Shown: positions 15,977-25,519 of the stretch, piece after piece
Position numbering within the stretch: position 1 is the stretch's first letter
Layout of the letters: each line of letters opens with the position of its first letter
NCBI RefSeq assembly: GCF_000690905.1
Contig: NZ_JMCL01000015.1
Coordinates: 1-33,890, forward strand
Direction of reading: 5' to 3'
Length of the DNA stretch: 33,890 nt
From: Pseudomonas sp. Ant30-3
GTDB taxonomy: Bacteria; Pseudomonadota; Gammaproteobacteria; Pseudomonadales; Pseudomonadaceae
Made by a program: the position numbers and the translations under genes
The notes under the pieces: generated by a model
Seen by the model: only the letters and a program-made list of their open reading frames with translations
The model's database searches: none
Told to the model about the DNA's origin: nothing

Positions 15977-17250
15977 GCTTGTGTTTCCGTTTCTGAATCA
16001 GAGTAGTCATCGAGCTTTCGGTAAACGAAAACGTACATAATCACACTATATAAAGCATAATTAGCCGCATAAGCCCATGTCACCGCAGCCATACCCCAAG
16101 TATCTGTAAAGATAACGGACAAAATATAAAAAGACACGCACGACAGAACTTCAGTGATGATAAACAGCTTAACCATAGCCTTACTTAGCATCACATACGC
16201 CATAATCCAACTGCAAATTTTCAAACTATCACCAACAACCTGACCTGAAAACAAATCACGAACAGGGTAAAACTCCGATGTAAATAAGATAGAAACGATT
16301 GGGTCTCTCAACAGATACATGAGCAAGCCGGTCACGGCAGCGACAGGAAGTATGAGACGATAACCGTCCAAGACTTCTGCTTTTATCTCTCCGCCGGTTT
16401 TCATCTCTGATAGACGAGGCAGATAATATACACTCAATGTAGTCGTCACCAGCAATAGATAGGCGGTGCTTAAACGCAGCATCGCTTCCCAGTAACCAGC
16501 CACTTCCCAACCTAAAGTATTGCCTAGATGATTTCTCACCAAAATTTGTCCGAGGGGAACGCAAGCAGCAGAGACTACTGCCATTAAGAAGTAACCAGAC
16601 AAGTTTCGCAAAGTTGTTTTGTCGAGCGATCCAAATAAGGAACCAATACTAAACCATTTCACCCTCAGACATAAGAATAGGGTAACTACAAAACTGATTG
16701 ACTGATATATAACTAGCGCGATTAGCGCTCCAAACAAGCCATACTGGGTTGCCAAATAAAATGTAACACCGAACGACAAAAGGCTGCCGACTATGTTGGC
16801 GGTGACATAGAGCAAAATTTCTTTTCTACCATTTAATATTGCCAAAAGCAGAGTATTCAGAGAAAAGAAAACGACACCACCTGCGAACCAAAAAAAAACA
16901 CTGCCTAGATTTTCATCTTTCAGAAATATTAACGCGAGCTGGCGATGCAGTAGCGCAACCAACACGCCAACGAGAATACTACTTGCAATGGTAACAGTGC
17001 CGGCTGTCCTCCAAAGCTTCAACTGTCGATCAGGACTGTCATGATACTGTGCTGTATATTTTACGACGCCGTTGCTGATCGCACCGCCTGTAAATGTCGT
17101 AATCATCTGCAGCGCATTCTGAAACTGCCCGATCGCCGCGTAGCCTGCAGGTCCCACATACACAGCAAGCACCTTGTTAAGGCCCAACAAGGTCAACATC
17201 TTGATAGCTACAGCAACGCCGTTTAGTAAGCTGGTTCTAACAAGATTCAT
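15973..17250 (-). CDS. wzx: Wzx, O-antigen unit flippase
   Basis: A 425-residue polysaccharide transporter of the MATE/MOP superfamily with about twelve membrane segments. The N-terminus [40 protein letters not shown] (given in the visible first 40 or so residues) is the classic Wzx start, with the GP-GYA turn after the first helix. It flips the undecaprenyl-diphosphate-linked O-unit to the periplasm for Wzy. The ATG overlaps the aminotransferase stop by 4 nt. Wzx placed directly after the fdt genes is a common order in Fuc3NAc/Qui3NAc clusters. Confidence 0.9.
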   Translation of the reverse strand: MNLVRTSLLNGVAVAIKMLTLLGLNKVLAVYVGPAGYAAIGQFQNALQMITTFTGGAISNGVVKYTAQYHDSPDRQLKLWRTAGTVTIASSILVGVLVALLHRQLALIFLKDENLGSVFFWFAGGVVFFSLNTLLLAILNGRKEILLYVTANIVGSLLSFGVTFYLATQYGLFGALIALVIYQSISFVVTLFLCLRVKWFSIGSLFGSLDKTTLRNLSGYFLMAVVSAACVPLGQILVRNHLGNTLGWEVAGYWEAMLRLSTAYLLLVTTTLSVYYLPRLSEMKTGGEIKAEVLDGYRLILPVAAVTGLLMYLLRDPIVSILFTSEFYPVRDLFSGQVVGDSLKICSWIMAYVMLSKAMVKLFIITEVLSCVSFYILSVIFTDTWGMAAVTWAYAANYALYSVIMYVFVYRKLDDYSDSETETQA

Positions 17251-18374
17251 GTCATGTTTGACTGAAAACTATTGCAAGCAGCCACCACCATACTTGCTTC
17301 TTCCAAGAGCAAACCAGGACCTATCGGCAAGCTCAATATTTGGCTATGGATCATTTCAGATATTGGCAGCGAATACTTTACCATTTCGGAATAAGCTTTT
17401 TGCTGGTGTGGTGGAATCGGATAATGGATCAGTGTTTGTATGTTGTTCGCAAGCAGATGCTTCTGAAGAGCATCTCTATCTTGACAAAGCACTGTATATA
17501 CATGCCAGACGTGACTCGAATTTTCTAAAGAATTGAACTCTGACGCAACAGGTAATGTGATCGCAGGGTTATTAATATGTTTCGTGTACAAGTCGGCAAT
17601 TTTTCGCCTATGATTTGTTTGCTCGTCAAGATATTTCAGCTTTACCGATAACATAGCAGCCTGTATTTCATCTAGCCGACTATTAATTCCGCGATAATCA
17701 TTTTTGTACTTCTCGTGCGAACCATAGTTGCGCAGTGCTCGCAACGTGGAGGCCAGCAAATCATCGTTTGTCGTAATAGCGCCTGCGTCCCCAAGGGCTC
17801 CTAAATTTTTGCCCGGGTAAAAGCTAAAACCTGACGCGTGACCCCAGTTACCTGCTTTCTGTCCATCAATGCTAGCGCCGTGGGACTGAGCAGAATCTTC
17901 AAGTACAAGCAAATCGTGACGCTCAGCGAGGGACATAAGCGCGGGCATGTCTGCTAGGCGACCATAGAGGTGGACCGGTAAAATAGCCTTCGTCTTAGAT
18001 GTAATTACATTTTCAGCTTGTACTGGGCACATATTGAAAGTAGCGAGATCAGGCTCTACCAGAACTGGTGTCAGACCATTCTCGGATATAGCAAGAATAC
18101 TGGCGATATACGTGTTAGATGGAACTAGGACCTCGTCGCCTTCGCTTAGATAACCGAGTTCTTTCCAAGCTCGAATAACTAATACCAATGCGTCCAGGCC
18201 GTTAGCAACACCAATGCAATGCTTAGTGCCACAATACTCGGCGTAGCTGCTCTCGAACTGTTGAAGTTCATTTCCCCCGATATACCAACCAGAATCAATG
18301 ACCCGCGTACAAGCTCTAATCAACTCATCGCGGCAAGCATGGTTGATGGTTTTCAAATCAAGAAAATTTATCAT
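17247..18374 (-). CDS. fdtB: PLP-dependent sugar aminotransferase (FdtB/QdtB type)
   Basis: A 375-residue DegT/DnrJ/EryC1/StrS aminotransferase. Visible motifs are [36 protein letters not shown], the EDSAQSHGA site that contacts PLP, and [18 protein letters not shown] with the Schiff-base lysine. The start INFLDLK is typical of the FdtB/QdtB/WxcK group that transfers an amino group from glutamate to C3 of dTDP-3-keto-6-deoxyhexose. It stands directly after an FdtA-like isomerase and FdtC-like acetyltransferase, forming a complete three-gene set. ATG overlaps the fdtC stop by 4 nt. Whether the product is Fuc3N or Qui3N depends on the isomerase. Confidence 0.88.
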   Translation of the reverse strand: MINFLDLKTINHACRDELIRACTRVIDSGWYIGGNELQQFESSYAEYCGTKHCIGVANGLDALVLVIRAWKELGYLSEGDEVLVPSNTYIASILAISENGLTPVLVEPDLATFNMCPVQAENVITSKTKAILPVHLYGRLADMPALMSLAERHDLLVLEDSAQSHGASIDGQKAGNWGHASGFSFYPGKNLGALGDAGAITTNDDLLASTLRALRNYGSHEKYKNDYRGINSRLDEIQAAMLSVKLKYLDEQTNHRRKIADLYTKHINNPAITLPVASEFNSLENSSHVWHVYTVLCQDRDALQKHLLANNIQTLIHYPIPPHQQKAYSEMVKYSLPISEMIHSQILSLPIGPGLLLEEASMVVAACNSFQSNMT

Positions 18375-18835
18375 TTGCTCAGATACCTAATAACTTTAGC
18401 TGGGTTACCCACAACAACTGCGCGGTCCGGAACATCGGAAACAACGACCGCCCCGGCTCCCACCATCGCCTCTTCGCCGATGGTTATCCCTGGCAGTATC
18501 GTAGCGTTTGCACCAATGCTTGCTCCCTGCTTGATAGTAATACCGGAAAAAGCTGCGGGGTATACCTTGGAGCGCGGCATGGCATCATTGGTGAATGTTG
18601 CATTCGGCCCAATAAACACGTTATCAGCAACGACAGTGCCTTCCCAAAGATAGACGCCTGACTTAACCGTGACGTTATTGCCGACCGTGACACCGTTTTC
18701 GACCAACGTATGAGCACAGATGTTGCAATTCTCACCGATGACAGCACCGTCGAAAATCACTGCAAATTGCCAAATTCGAGTATCTTTGCCGATGGAGGTG
18801 CTTTTTACATCGGCGAGTGCATGTATTTTAGGCAC
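18371..18835 (-). CDS. fdtC: Hexapeptide-repeat dTDP-3-amino-3,6-dideoxyhexose N-acetyltransferase (FdtC/QdtC type)
   Basis: A 154-residue left-handed beta-helix protein: [50 protein letters not shown] and [20 protein letters not shown] ending [12 protein letters not shown]. These enzymes acetylate the 3-amino group of dTDP-Fuc3N or dTDP-Qui3N with acetyl-CoA. The start is GTG at 18835, overlapping the end of fdtA by 8 nt. Its relative at 2724-3314 in the gtr island shares the FTND-PRSKVY and GNPAK blocks, so the genome carries two related acetyltransferases, one here as a free-standing protein and one as a remnant of a fusion. Confidence 0.86.
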   Translation of the reverse strand: MPKIHALADVKSTSIGKDTRIWQFAVIFDGAVIGENCNICAHTLVENGVTVGNNVTVKSGVYLWEGTVVADNVFIGPNATFTNDAMPRSKVYPAAFSGITIKQGASIGANATILPGITIGEEAMVGAGAVVVSDVPDRAVVVGNPAKVIRYLSK

Positions 18836-19232
18836 GCTTCGTCAGCTCCAGAAAGTCGTCGTAGTTTCTGATGTAATCCTGTTCATCGTAAAAGTCACTA
18901 GCTAGCACTAGCAACACGCAATTTGCGCTGAACTCATGCATCTCGTGCCAAACCATTTTATCGATGACAACAGCCTTATTAGGAGCGTCTAACCAAACTT
19001 CTGCTTCAGAGAACCCATCGTCCAATTTCATCAGGCACCGCCCGGATACACAAACAGCAACCTGAACAAGTTCTTTGTGAGCATGAAAGCCGCGAGGTAC
19101 ACCTTTCTGAGTTTCTGTCAGATAGTAAACTCGCTTAATAGAAAACGGTACATCCCGGTTATTTTCAAGCGCAATCAGATGACCTCGCTCGTCACCAAGC
19201 GTCGCAATATCCAAGAGTTTTATCAAACTCAT
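18828..19232 (-). CDS. fdtA: dTDP-4-keto-6-deoxyglucose 3,4-ketoisomerase (FdtA/QdtA type)
   Basis: A 134-residue cupin of the WxcM-like C-terminal family. Motifs are [40 protein letters not shown] with the catalytic His pair, MKLDDG, and the C-terminal [16 protein letters not shown]. It moves the keto group of the RmlB product from C4 to C3, the committed step to 3-amino-3,6-dideoxy sugars. FdtA and QdtA differ in C4 stereochemistry of the product through a few active-site residues, which I cannot assign safely, so Fuc3NAc versus Qui3NAc stays open. ATG shares one base with the rmlC stop (TAATG). Confidence 0.9.
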   Translation of the reverse strand: MSLIKLLDIATLGDERGHLIALENNRDVPFSIKRVYYLTETQKGVPRGFHAHKELVQVAVCVSGRCLMKLDDGFSEAEVWLDAPNKAVVIDKMVWHEMHEFSANCVLLVLASDFYDEQDYIRNYDDFLELTKRA

Positions 19233-19795
19233 TACTCTGCACCCTTCAAGCTGTCCACGTTAGGAGCCTTATCATCTTTTTCACTAATGATGTATTCCTC
19301 AGAACCGGGCCATTGGATATCGAGTTGGCGATCATTCCAGTGAAGCGCTCCTTCGGAGGCTTTGTCGTAATAATCAGTAGTTTTGTAGAGAAAGTGAGTA
19401 TTATCTTCGAGCGCAACAAACCCGTGAGCGAAGCCTTCGGGTATCCATAATATATGATTGTTATGCTCATTCAGCTCAACTCCGACCCACTGCAAAAAAG
19501 TTGCGGAATCGGGACGAATATCTACAGCGACATCAAACGCCGAACCTCTTACGACGCGGACTAATTTGCCTTGCGCATGGGGAGCACGTTGAAAGTGCAG
19601 GCCGCGCAATACACCTTTTGCTGAACAAGAATGATTGTCTTGGACAAAACTATGCGGAATCGGCAAGCCCAAAGCCTGAAGAGAAGAATGAAACTTCTCT
19701 TCATTAAAACTTTCCATGAACCAACCACGTTCATCGCTACACAAAGCAGGTTCGATTATTACCACGTCCTTGATAGAGGTTTGAACAAGTTTCAT
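19232..19795 (-). CDS. rmlC: RmlC, dTDP-4-dehydrorhamnose 3,5-epimerase
   Basis: A 187-residue cupin epimerase. It shows [40 protein letters not shown] with the catalytic His, [19 protein letters not shown], and [17 protein letters not shown]. It converts dTDP-4-keto-6-deoxyglucose to dTDP-4-keto-L-rhamnose for RmlD. Length is normal. The start codon overlaps the rmlA stop by 4 nt. The gene order rmlB-D-A-C is that of the usual Pseudomonas rhamnose operon. Confidence 0.95.
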   Translation of the reverse strand: MKLVQTSIKDVVIIEPALCSDERGWFMESFNEEKFHSSLQALGLPIPHSFVQDNHSCSAKGVLRGLHFQRAPHAQGKLVRVVRGSAFDVAVDIRPDSATFLQWVGVELNEHNNHILWIPEGFAHGFVALEDNTHFLYKTTDYYDKASEGALHWNDRQLDIQWPGSEEYIISEKDDKAPNVDSLKGAE

Positions 19796-20685
19796 ACGCC
19801 TTTAGCCTCAATCAGAAGCTTCTGTAGATACTGTCCGTAGCCGGTCTTTTTGAGTTTCTCAGCTTGCTCACCCAGCTGCCCAGGCGTAATCCAACCGCTG
19901 TTAAACGCGATTTCTTCGAGGCAAGCAACCTTAAGTCCTTGGCGATGCTCGATTGTATGCACGAAATGACTAGCTTCCAGTAGAGATTCGTGGGTACCAG
20001 TGTCCAACCAAGCGAACCCACGGCCGAGCATCTCTACGGTTAATGACTTAGCGTCCAGATATGCTTTGTTCACGTCGGTGATTTCCAGTTCGCCACGTGG
20101 CGAAGGCTGAATATTTTTCGCGATCTCAACCACACGATTGTCGTAAAAATACAAACCGGTTACAGCGTAGTTAGATTTTGGATCGGCTGGCTTTTCTTCA
20201 ATGCTCAGTGCGCGTCCATTGCTATCGAATTCAACAACTCCGAAACGCTCGGGATCAGAAACGTGATAACCGAAAACTGTTGCACCTGAGCTCTGAGACA
20301 TAGCTGAACGCAGATTGTCCGAGAAATGCTGGCCATAGAAAATATTGTCGCCGAGGATCAGACAGCAAGGATCATCGGCAATGAACTCTTCACCGATTAT
20401 GAAAGCCTGGGCCAGCCCATCCGGGCTAGGTTGTTCAGCGTACGTCAGTTGGATGCCGTACTGGCTTCCATCGCCCAGTAGCTTTTTAAAGCAAGGCAAA
20501 TCTTCCGGAGTCGAAATAATCAGGATCTCCCGCATACCGGCAAGCATCAGCACAGATAATGGGTAGAAGATCATCGGCTTATCGAATATTGGGAGCATCT
20601 GCTTCGAGACGCCCAACGTCAATGGGTGCAGACGCGTACCCGAACCGCCTGCCAGAATGATGCCTTTGCGTTTGATAACGGTCAT
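19792..20685 (-). CDS. rmlA: RmlA, glucose-1-phosphate thymidylyltransferase
   Basis: A 297-residue nucleotidyltransferase with the signature [20 protein letters not shown], followed by [20 protein letters not shown], and [14 protein letters not shown] for substrate binding. It makes dTDP-glucose from dTTP and glucose-1-phosphate, the precursor of both the rhamnose and the 3-acetamido sugar branches, and is classically feedback-inhibited by dTDP-rhamnose. ATG overlaps the rmlD stop by 4 nt. Length is as expected. Confidence 0.96.
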   Translation of the reverse strand: MTVIKRKGIILAGGSGTRLHPLTLGVSKQMLPIFDKPMIFYPLSVLMLAGMREILIISTPEDLPCFKKLLGDGSQYGIQLTYAEQPSPDGLAQAFIIGEEFIADDPCCLILGDNIFYGQHFSDNLRSAMSQSSGATVFGYHVSDPERFGVVEFDSNGRALSIEEKPADPKSNYAVTGLYFYDNRVVEIAKNIQPSPRGELEITDVNKAYLDAKSLTVEMLGRGFAWLDTGTHESLLEASHFVHTIEHRQGLKVACLEEIAFNSGWITPGQLGEQAEKLKKTGYGQYLQKLLIEAKGV

Positions 20686-21575
20686 TTCTCTAATACTTCC
20701 TTTAACATCCGGGTCACACCACTACGCCAATTGGGCAAGTGAATGGAAAAAGTCTTGCGCAGTTTCTCGGTATTTAGCCGGGAGTTCAATGGCCGATGCG
20801 CAGGCGTCGGGAACTGAGCGGTGGGAATCGGATTGACCGATTGCACCTGCATGGAAAGACCGCTCGCCTTGCCTTGCTCGATGACCAAAGTCGCGTATTC
20901 ATGCCATGAAGTGAAACCAGTTGCCGCCAAGTGATAAATACCCGCGACTTGGGGATCTGCCAGCGCCTGGCGAATCGAAACCGCAGTTACGTCCGCGATC
21001 AAGTCAGCACCTGTTGGAGCTCCAAATTGGTCTGCGATGACGTTGAGCTCATTGCGATCCGCAGCGAAGCGCATCATCGTCTTAGCGAAATTGTTTCCCC
21101 GTGCGCCGTATACCCAAGAGGTACGCATGATTAGGTGCTTGCAGCCTGACGAAACAATCGCCTGCTCCCCCATCAATTTTGTCTGGCCGTAGTAATTGAC
21201 TGGAGCTAGAACATCGTCTTCATTCCAGGCTACGGAGCCAGTGCCGTCAAATACGTAATCCGTGGAATAGTGCACAAGCCAGCTACCCAACTTCGCGGCT
21301 TCTTCAGCGATAGCCTGTACAGCCGTCGCGTTGATCCGCAACGCCAGATCCTTATCGGATTCGGCTTTGTCCACTGCCGTATAGGCGGCAGCATTGACGA
21401 TGATATCTGGCGCGACTCGCTGAATGGTTGCCCGCAACCCACGGACATCGGCAAGATCACCACATAAACCACCATCCGCATTGCGATCCAGCGCGACCAA
21501 TTCTCCTAAGGTCGCTAGTGAGCGCTGAAGCTCCCAGCCTACTTGGCCGTTTTTACCCAGCAACAGAATCTTCAT
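20682..21575 (-). CDS. rmlD: RmlD, dTDP-4-dehydrorhamnose reductase
   Basis: A 297-residue SDR reductase beginning [20 protein letters not shown], with [12 protein letters not shown], the serine-tyrosine-lysine site at STDYVFDG and YGQTKLMGE, and [13 protein letters not shown]. It reduces dTDP-4-keto-L-rhamnose to dTDP-L-rhamnose. The frame is open to 21629, but that stretch lies inside rmlB; ATG 21575, one base after the rmlB stop, gives the standard N-terminus. Confidence 0.95.
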   Translation of the reverse strand: MKILLLGKNGQVGWELQRSLATLGELVALDRNADGGLCGDLADVRGLRATIQRVAPDIIVNAAAYTAVDKAESDKDLALRINATAVQAIAEEAAKLGSWLVHYSTDYVFDGTGSVAWNEDDVLAPVNYYGQTKLMGEQAIVSSGCKHLIMRTSWVYGARGNNFAKTMMRFAADRNELNVIADQFGAPTGADLIADVTAVSIRQALADPQVAGIYHLAATGFTSWHEYATLVIEQGKASGLSMQVQSVNPIPTAQFPTPAHRPLNSRLNTEKLRKTFSIHLPNWRSGVTRMLKEVLEK

Positions 21576-21576
21576 G

Positions 21577-22650
21577 TCAGGCTTGCCGCTCAGAATAGTT
21601 CTGATCGATCCATTGCTGATAGCTACCACTCTTGACGTGCGCTACCCAAGGCTGATTATTCAGGTACCACTGCACCGTCTTACGGATACCGGAATCGAAT
21701 GTCTCTTCCGGCACCCAACCCAACTCCCTTTGAATCTTGCTGGCGTCGATTGCATAACGCTGGTCGTGACCCGGACGATCCTGGACATAGGTAATCAGTT
21801 GAGCATGCGGACGATGCGGGGAATGAGGGCACAGCTCATCCAGCAGTGCACAAACCGTATGGACCACTTCAAGGTTTTTCTTCTCGTTGTGACCACCGAT
21901 GTTATAGGTTTCGCCGATCTCGCCTTCAGTTACGACCTTGTAAAGTGCGCGGGCATGATCCTCTACATACAACCAGTCACGGACTTGATCGCCCTTGCCG
22001 TAGATGGGCAAAGCCTTGCCTTCGAGCGCGTTCAGGATAACCAGGGGAATCAGCTTTTCCGGAAAATGGCATGGGCCGTAATTATTCGAGCAGTTGGTTA
22101 CTACGGCTGGAAGGCCATAAGTTCTGCTCCACGCCCTAACAAGATGGTCTGAGCTTGCCTTGCTTGCGGAATACGGAGAGCTCGGCTGGTATGGAGTCTG
22201 CTCGTTGAAAAGATCTTCAGGGCCTTCAAGATCGCCATACACTTCGTCAGTCGAAATGTGATGAAACCGGAAATTCGTCTGAGCGGTCGCGTCCAGAGCT
22301 TTCCAGTATTGGCGGACTACTTCCAGTAGGGTGTATGTACCGACGATATTAGTCTGGATGAAGTCCGATGGACCGCTGATTGAGCGATCAACATGGGATT
22401 CTGCAGCTAAATGCATGACGGCATCGGGTCGATGCTCATCAAATACACGCTGTAACTGTGCAGCGTCACAAATATCGACACGCTCGAAAGCATATCGGTC
22501 ACTGTTCGCGCTTTCGCCTATTGACTCGAGGTTTCCGGCATAAGTCAATTTATCCAAATTGACCACCGAATCCTTGGTGTTGGCGATGATATGACGGACT
22601 ACTGCCGATCCAATGAATCCTGCGCCACCGGTTACTAAGATTTTCAACAT
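21577..22650 (-). CDS. rmlB: RmlB, dTDP-glucose 4,6-dehydratase
   Basis: A 357-residue extended SDR dehydratase: [56 protein letters not shown] and the [18 protein letters not shown] block. It makes dTDP-4-keto-6-deoxyglucose, the branch point between RmlC/D and FdtA. AAGGAG lies 5-6 nt before ATG. It is the first gene of the long O-antigen run, behind about 300 bp of untranslated DNA that carries the JUMPstart-like motif. Confidence 0.96.
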   Translation of the reverse strand: MLKILVTGGAGFIGSAVVRHIIANTKDSVVNLDKLTYAGNLESIGESANSDRYAFERVDICDAAQLQRVFDEHRPDAVMHLAAESHVDRSISGPSDFIQTNIVGTYTLLEVVRQYWKALDATAQTNFRFHHISTDEVYGDLEGPEDLFNEQTPYQPSSPYSASKASSDHLVRAWSRTYGLPAVVTNCSNNYGPCHFPEKLIPLVILNALEGKALPIYGKGDQVRDWLYVEDHARALYKVVTEGEIGETYNIGGHNEKKNLEVVHTVCALLDELCPHSPHRPHAQLITYVQDRPGHDQRYAIDASKIQRELGWVPEETFDSGIRKTVQWYLNNQPWVAHVKSGSYQQWIDQNYSERQA

Positions 22651-22680
22651 GGTCTCCTTAAACTCGATTAGCGATTTTAT

Positions 22681-22694
22681 GTACGCTACCCGTC
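22681..22694 (-). promoter_or_regulatory. JUMPstart/ops-like element upstream of rmlB
   Basis: The minus strand reads GACGGGTAGCGTAC, which matches the enteric ops core GGCGGTAGCGTG with one added G and two substitutions. Ten bases upstream of GGTAGCGTA is TAAGC, which in the JUMPstart consensus also precedes the ops core at a slightly shorter distance. The element is 31-44 nt before the rmlB start, in the leader of a long O-antigen transcript, where ops recruits RfaH in enterics (established knowledge). Function in this organism is inferred. Confidence 0.45.
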
Positions 22695-22909
22695 ATCAAT
22701 GCTTACGTACTGACCACTCGCGATACACTTAGGGTCACGACTACCAGGTCATGCACCTGCTTGTTCCAGTACCTAATTCGAATTGCCGCGCTGCCACTTA
22801 ACAGAATTAGATCCTAATCAACCCGATTTCTGCCTGATAGCAGTTTACACTTGTTACGAACGTGCAACGGTGACGTCGTGTCCCCAGGCCCTCTATGTGG
22901 CCAGCAACC

Positions 22910-22939
22910 ATATCAAAAAACCCGATTTTTTGGCGATAT
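22910..22939 (-). terminator. Hairpin between wzz and rmlB
   Basis: ATATC (22910-22914) pairs with GATAT (22935-22939), and six A (22915-22920) with six T (22926-22931), around a 5-nt loop with a 3-nt bulge. The stem is AT-rich, so it would be a weak terminator for wzz; it also places a T6 run on both strands. Confidence 0.35.
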
Positions 22940-22950
22940 AAAAGATTAGC

Positions 22951-24027
22951 TTACCCCCTAAATCCTGCAACGGATTCAGAACTCCCACCTCTGCGTTTAA
23001 GCAGGAAATGCCACAGCAATGCAAAAGCGGATCCTAGCAAACCGCCAATAATGAGCCCTAAAAATATAATCAAGACCTTCTTCGGTTTGATCGGCGAAAG
23101 AGGTAGATCCACAACACCGTCATGGCGGTATACTGCGATATCAAATTTCTCGGCCGCCAGTTGCTGATAGAAGTTAGCGTCCTTTTGCAATTTGCGTAAC
23201 CCAGGAGTGAATGGGTCGTCCGACTCGCGAGCCTCAAGGTTTTTTAGCTCCGCCTCTAAAGCCTTGCTACCGCGCATATAAGTGTTTTCTTCGAACATGC
23301 CTCCGGCCAGTTTATCCGTACCGCTACCGGCAAATACAACCGTCTCTTCTAGTCCACTGGATTTCGCGATAGCCAATGCTTCACGGATCTTGCTGATATC
23401 GTCTTGCCGCACTCGACGACCTGACTCTCGTAGCGTCTCGATTTCCAATTGGATGTTCCGACCCAGAACCAGGGCCTCTTTTTTGGCATTCTGAGCTAAC
23501 TCTCGCGCAGTGCTATCACCTACTTGGCGGACGTAGAGATCTACCCACTCCATGGCGCGCTCGGGAGTGGAGCTTTTCAGAGAGACTGACCAGCGCCCTT
23601 CCCCTCCGTTATCAGCCTTTACTATCGTCATGTCTCTGGAAAAAGATTCATACAACGCGCCGTGGGGAACATCTACGGAATCCGGCAGCACAGATGGTAA
23701 ATAGTTTGATTCGAAAAATGCACGTCGCTGTGAGTCAGATTGAAGATTGTTCAAGAATACTTTGTATACCTGATCAACAGAAAAAGGTTTGAGATCAGAT
23801 CTATCCGCTCGGCCAAAGTTTAGGTTGGCAATATCGTTTACTGTTGGTGGAGAAATGTAATATTTCGACTCATAGACAGGTGCAGAGAGAAACGCGTATG
23901 CGGTTGCTAGTAGTCCACATCCCAGAGCTGCAGCGACAACTAGCCATTTTCGACTCCAAACCGCAACAAAAATTTCAACAAGATCTAGTTCAACTGAAGA
24001 GTTAACTGTGCTATTACTGTTTTGCAT
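22951..24027 (-). CDS. wzz: Wzz, O-antigen chain-length determinant
   Basis: A 358-residue polysaccharide co-polymerase. The N-terminal membrane helix is at about 30-49 (WLVVAAALGCGLLATAYAFL) and is followed by APVYESKYYISPP; the periplasmic domain contains a helical region at about 175-235. The Pro-rich VDLPLSPIKPKKVLIIFLG leads into the second membrane helix (about 320-343) and a basic tail. It sets O-antigen chain length with Wzy. It stands apart from lapA (225 bp) and rmlB (300 bp), as in other Pseudomonas between ihfB-lapA and the O-antigen genes. GAAGGG is about 12 nt before ATG. The second Wzz at 303-1565 could give a different modal length. Confidence 0.92.
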   Translation of the reverse strand: MQNSNSTVNSSVELDLVEIFVAVWSRKWLVVAAALGCGLLATAYAFLSAPVYESKYYISPPTVNDIANLNFGRADRSDLKPFSVDQVYKVFLNNLQSDSQRRAFFESNYLPSVLPDSVDVPHGALYESFSRDMTIVKADNGGEGRWSVSLKSSTPERAMEWVDLYVRQVGDSTARELAQNAKKEALVLGRNIQLEIETLRESGRRVRQDDISKIREALAIAKSSGLEETVVFAGSGTDKLAGGMFEENTYMRGSKALEAELKNLEARESDDPFTPGLRKLQKDANFYQQLAAEKFDIAVYRHDGVVDLPLSPIKPKKVLIIFLGLIIGGLLGSAFALLWHFLLKRRGGSSESVAGFRG

Positions 24028-24252
24028 AAGATTATTTAACCCTTCAAGTAATACGATCTTTCACTGTTATGATAAAAATCTTCAAGCCACCATCTTTCCC
24101 CTGTGCGCTGATTTTCCTGTGATTGGTACCATCTACGGAAGAATGGAACCCGAGGACAGTGGCGGCGCCGGAGTCCGCAATCAGCTCGAAATAATAACAC
24201 GGACGATGTCAGGTTTCCCGGCCAGAAACGATCTGGCCTGGTCAGCTCCCTT

Positions 24253-24480
24253 CTAGTGACCCCGTCCTGCTTTTCGACCGAGAAGCCACGCCACCATCGG
24301 CCCAACCACCATCCCGACTAAGAGAGCCAAAATCACATAAGCGGCGATTGGCATCTGCACGGTAGACCAACCTAGGAAAACCAGTGATGCTGGCTGACGA
24401 TTTTCCAAGGTAAAAGCCACTACCATTAAAATCAGAAACAACACAAATACCGCCAGCGCTACACGCTTGAACTTGTGCAC
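24253..24480 (-). CDS. lapA: LapA-domain (DUF1049) small inner-membrane protein
   Basis: A roughly 75-residue protein with two hydrophobic helices, RVALAVFVLFLILMVVAFTL and MPIAAYVILALLVGMVVGPM, separated by ENRQPASLVFLGWSTVQ, the usual plan of the LPS-assembly LapA domain. In E. coli LapA works with LapB in control of LPS synthesis and assembly. The frame is open to 24534 inside ihfB, but GTG 24480 with GAGGTGG just upstream is the likely start, 13 bp after the ihfB stop, so the two are probably cotranscribed. The following 225 bp to wzz hold an inverted repeat (24220-24238) without a T-run, and no gene I can support. Confidence 0.85.
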   Translation of the reverse strand: MHKFKRVALAVFVLFLILMVVAFTLENRQPASLVFLGWSTVQMPIAAYVILALLVGMVVGPMVAWLLGRKAGRGH

Positions 24481-24493
24481 ATTCCACCTCGCC

Positions 24494-24805
24494 CTAAACT
24501 TGAAAATGAACGCCGTCGCTCTCCTCTTCCTCATTCACCCGATCCCGCAGCTCCTTCCCCGGCTTGAAATGCGGAACAAACTTCCCATCCAGGCTAACCG
24601 ACTGCCCCGTCTTAGGATTCCGCCCAACCCTTGGCGCGCGGTAATGCAGAGAAAAGCTACCAAACCCCCGAATCTCAATCCGATCCCCGGTGGCCAGGCA
24701 TTGGGACATCTGTTCAAGCATGGTCTTGATGGCCAGCTCCACATCCTTGGATGAGAGCAGCCCTTGATGGGTGACAATTCGTTCGATCAACTCCGACTTC
24801 GTCAT
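24494..24805 (-). CDS. ihfB: Integration host factor, beta subunit
   Basis: A 103-residue HU/IHF-type DNA-bending protein: [40 protein letters not shown], then [20 protein letters not shown], which forms the DNA-contacting arm and its base, and GKELRDRV. A short acidic tail follows, making it slightly longer than the P. aeruginosa protein. With IhfA it bends DNA at specific sites and affects transcription and recombination. GAAGGG is 6 nt before ATG. Its place between rpsA and lapA-wzz marks the classic left border of Pseudomonas O-antigen loci. Confidence 0.96.
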   Translation of the reverse strand: MTKSELIERIVTHQGLLSSKDVELAIKTMLEQMSQCLATGDRIEIRGFGSFSLHYRAPRVGRNPKTGQSVSLDGKFVPHFKPGKELRDRVNEEEESDGVHFQV

Positions 24806-24955
24806 ATTTTTCCCTTCTTTTTCAAGCAGCTAGGAAAATCGCTACCAAGGTTTTAGCATGACCGGATGAATTTGAACAGTCCGACTTTCTCCACGCTACC
24901 GCCAGCAGTGCGTTGCCCAATTACGGGGCGCTGAACCGCTATTCCTTCGCTAGAT

Positions 24956-25234
24956 TTATTTGCACATCACCAACATGGTCCGGGTTACCAGGCCTGCCGG
25001 ATTGAAGCCGAATAGGTATTCGTCTTCATCCTTGGCGTCATCTGATCGCGTCACCACTTTGTAGCCTGCGCCTTTGCATTCCTTGGCTGCGCGCTTTTGG
25101 CACTTTTCCCACCCTGAGCCCAAGCCTGAGCAATCGACTTCGATACCGCTAACCCCGCGCACCGAGTGAGTTTTGGCACTTGTGGCACAGCCTGCCAATG
25201 TCAGTAGAACCAATGTGACAATGAGCTTGTTCAT
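24956..25234 (-). CDS. Small putative lipoprotein
   Basis: A 92-residue protein with a lipoprotein signal peptide MNKLIVTLVLLTLAGCATSA; the lipobox LAGC puts the modified Cys at position 15. The rest (SGIEVDCSGLGSGWEKCQKR, AAKECKGAGYKVVTRSDDAK) has four further Cys, suggesting disulfides in the periplasm. Ser/Ala after the Cys predicts sorting to the outer membrane. It sits alone between the rpsA terminator and ihfB, in the same direction. Small lipoproteins of this kind occur next to rpsA-ihfB in Pseudomonas, but no function is known to me. Confidence 0.8.
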   Translation of the reverse strand: MNKLIVTLVLLTLAGCATSAKTHSVRGVSGIEVDCSGLGSGWEKCQKRAAKECKGAGYKVVTRSDDAKDEDEYLFGFNPAGLVTRTMLVMCK

Positions 25235-25403
25235 TCACTTCCTTATCGGGCGCTCTGCCCGACTGGCGTTTACTTCAGGCTATAGAGTAGCTGCAAATAA
25301 GCATTTGATCCTGTTAAAGAAAGGGACCGTTTTTTTGGGGGGATGGTTCAGTGTTTGGGGTTGTTGTGAGGACTGGAGTTGAACGGGGGATCGGGGGATT
25401 TGA

Positions 25404-25455
25404 CGATCAAAGATTAGATCAAAAGATCGCAGGCTGCGCCAGCTCCTACAGGGGG
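25404..25455. repeat. REP-type intergenic repeat
   Basis: The stretch holds GATCAAAAGATCGCAGGCTG and then CGCCAGCTCCTACAGGGGG, the familiar REP sequence of fluorescent pseudomonads (ctgtaggagctg...gcctgcgatc on the other strand). It lies between the lipoprotein gene and the rpsA terminator. Only a single unit is visible here, preceded by a partial GATCAAAGATTA repeat. Confidence 0.7.
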
Positions 25456-25476
25456 TAATGGTAAATTGAGGGCATG

Positions 25477-25504
25477 AAAAAGGGCGACCGAAGTCGCCCT
25501 TTTT
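25477..25504 (-). terminator. Rho-independent terminator of rpsA
   Basis: AGGGCGAC (25481-25488) pairs with GTCGCCCT (25493-25500) around CGAA, flanked by A and T runs on both sides, 16 bases after the rpsA stop. A textbook, possibly bidirectional terminator. Confidence 0.9.
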
Positions 25505-25519
25505 ATGGTCTGACAGAAC

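Larger units (their letters stand above)
22651..22950 (-). promoter_or_regulatory. Upstream region of the O-antigen operon
   Basis: 300 bp without a gene between wzz and rmlB. It most likely holds the main promoter of the O-antigen operon, because wzz reads into it through a hairpin at 22910-22939. No clear -35/-10 pair stands out. The ops-like sequence at 22681-22694 lies in the expected leader. Confidence 0.5.

Noticed and set aside
24220..24238. Inverted repeat GGCCAGA/TCTGGCC after lapA as a terminator
   Set aside because: Perfect 7-bp stem but no T-run on either side; too weak to list as terminator.
24036..24305. 89-codon minus-strand frame between lapA and wzz
   Set aside because: It overlaps the end of lapA in another frame and its composition (many Arg, Trp) is unlike a real protein.
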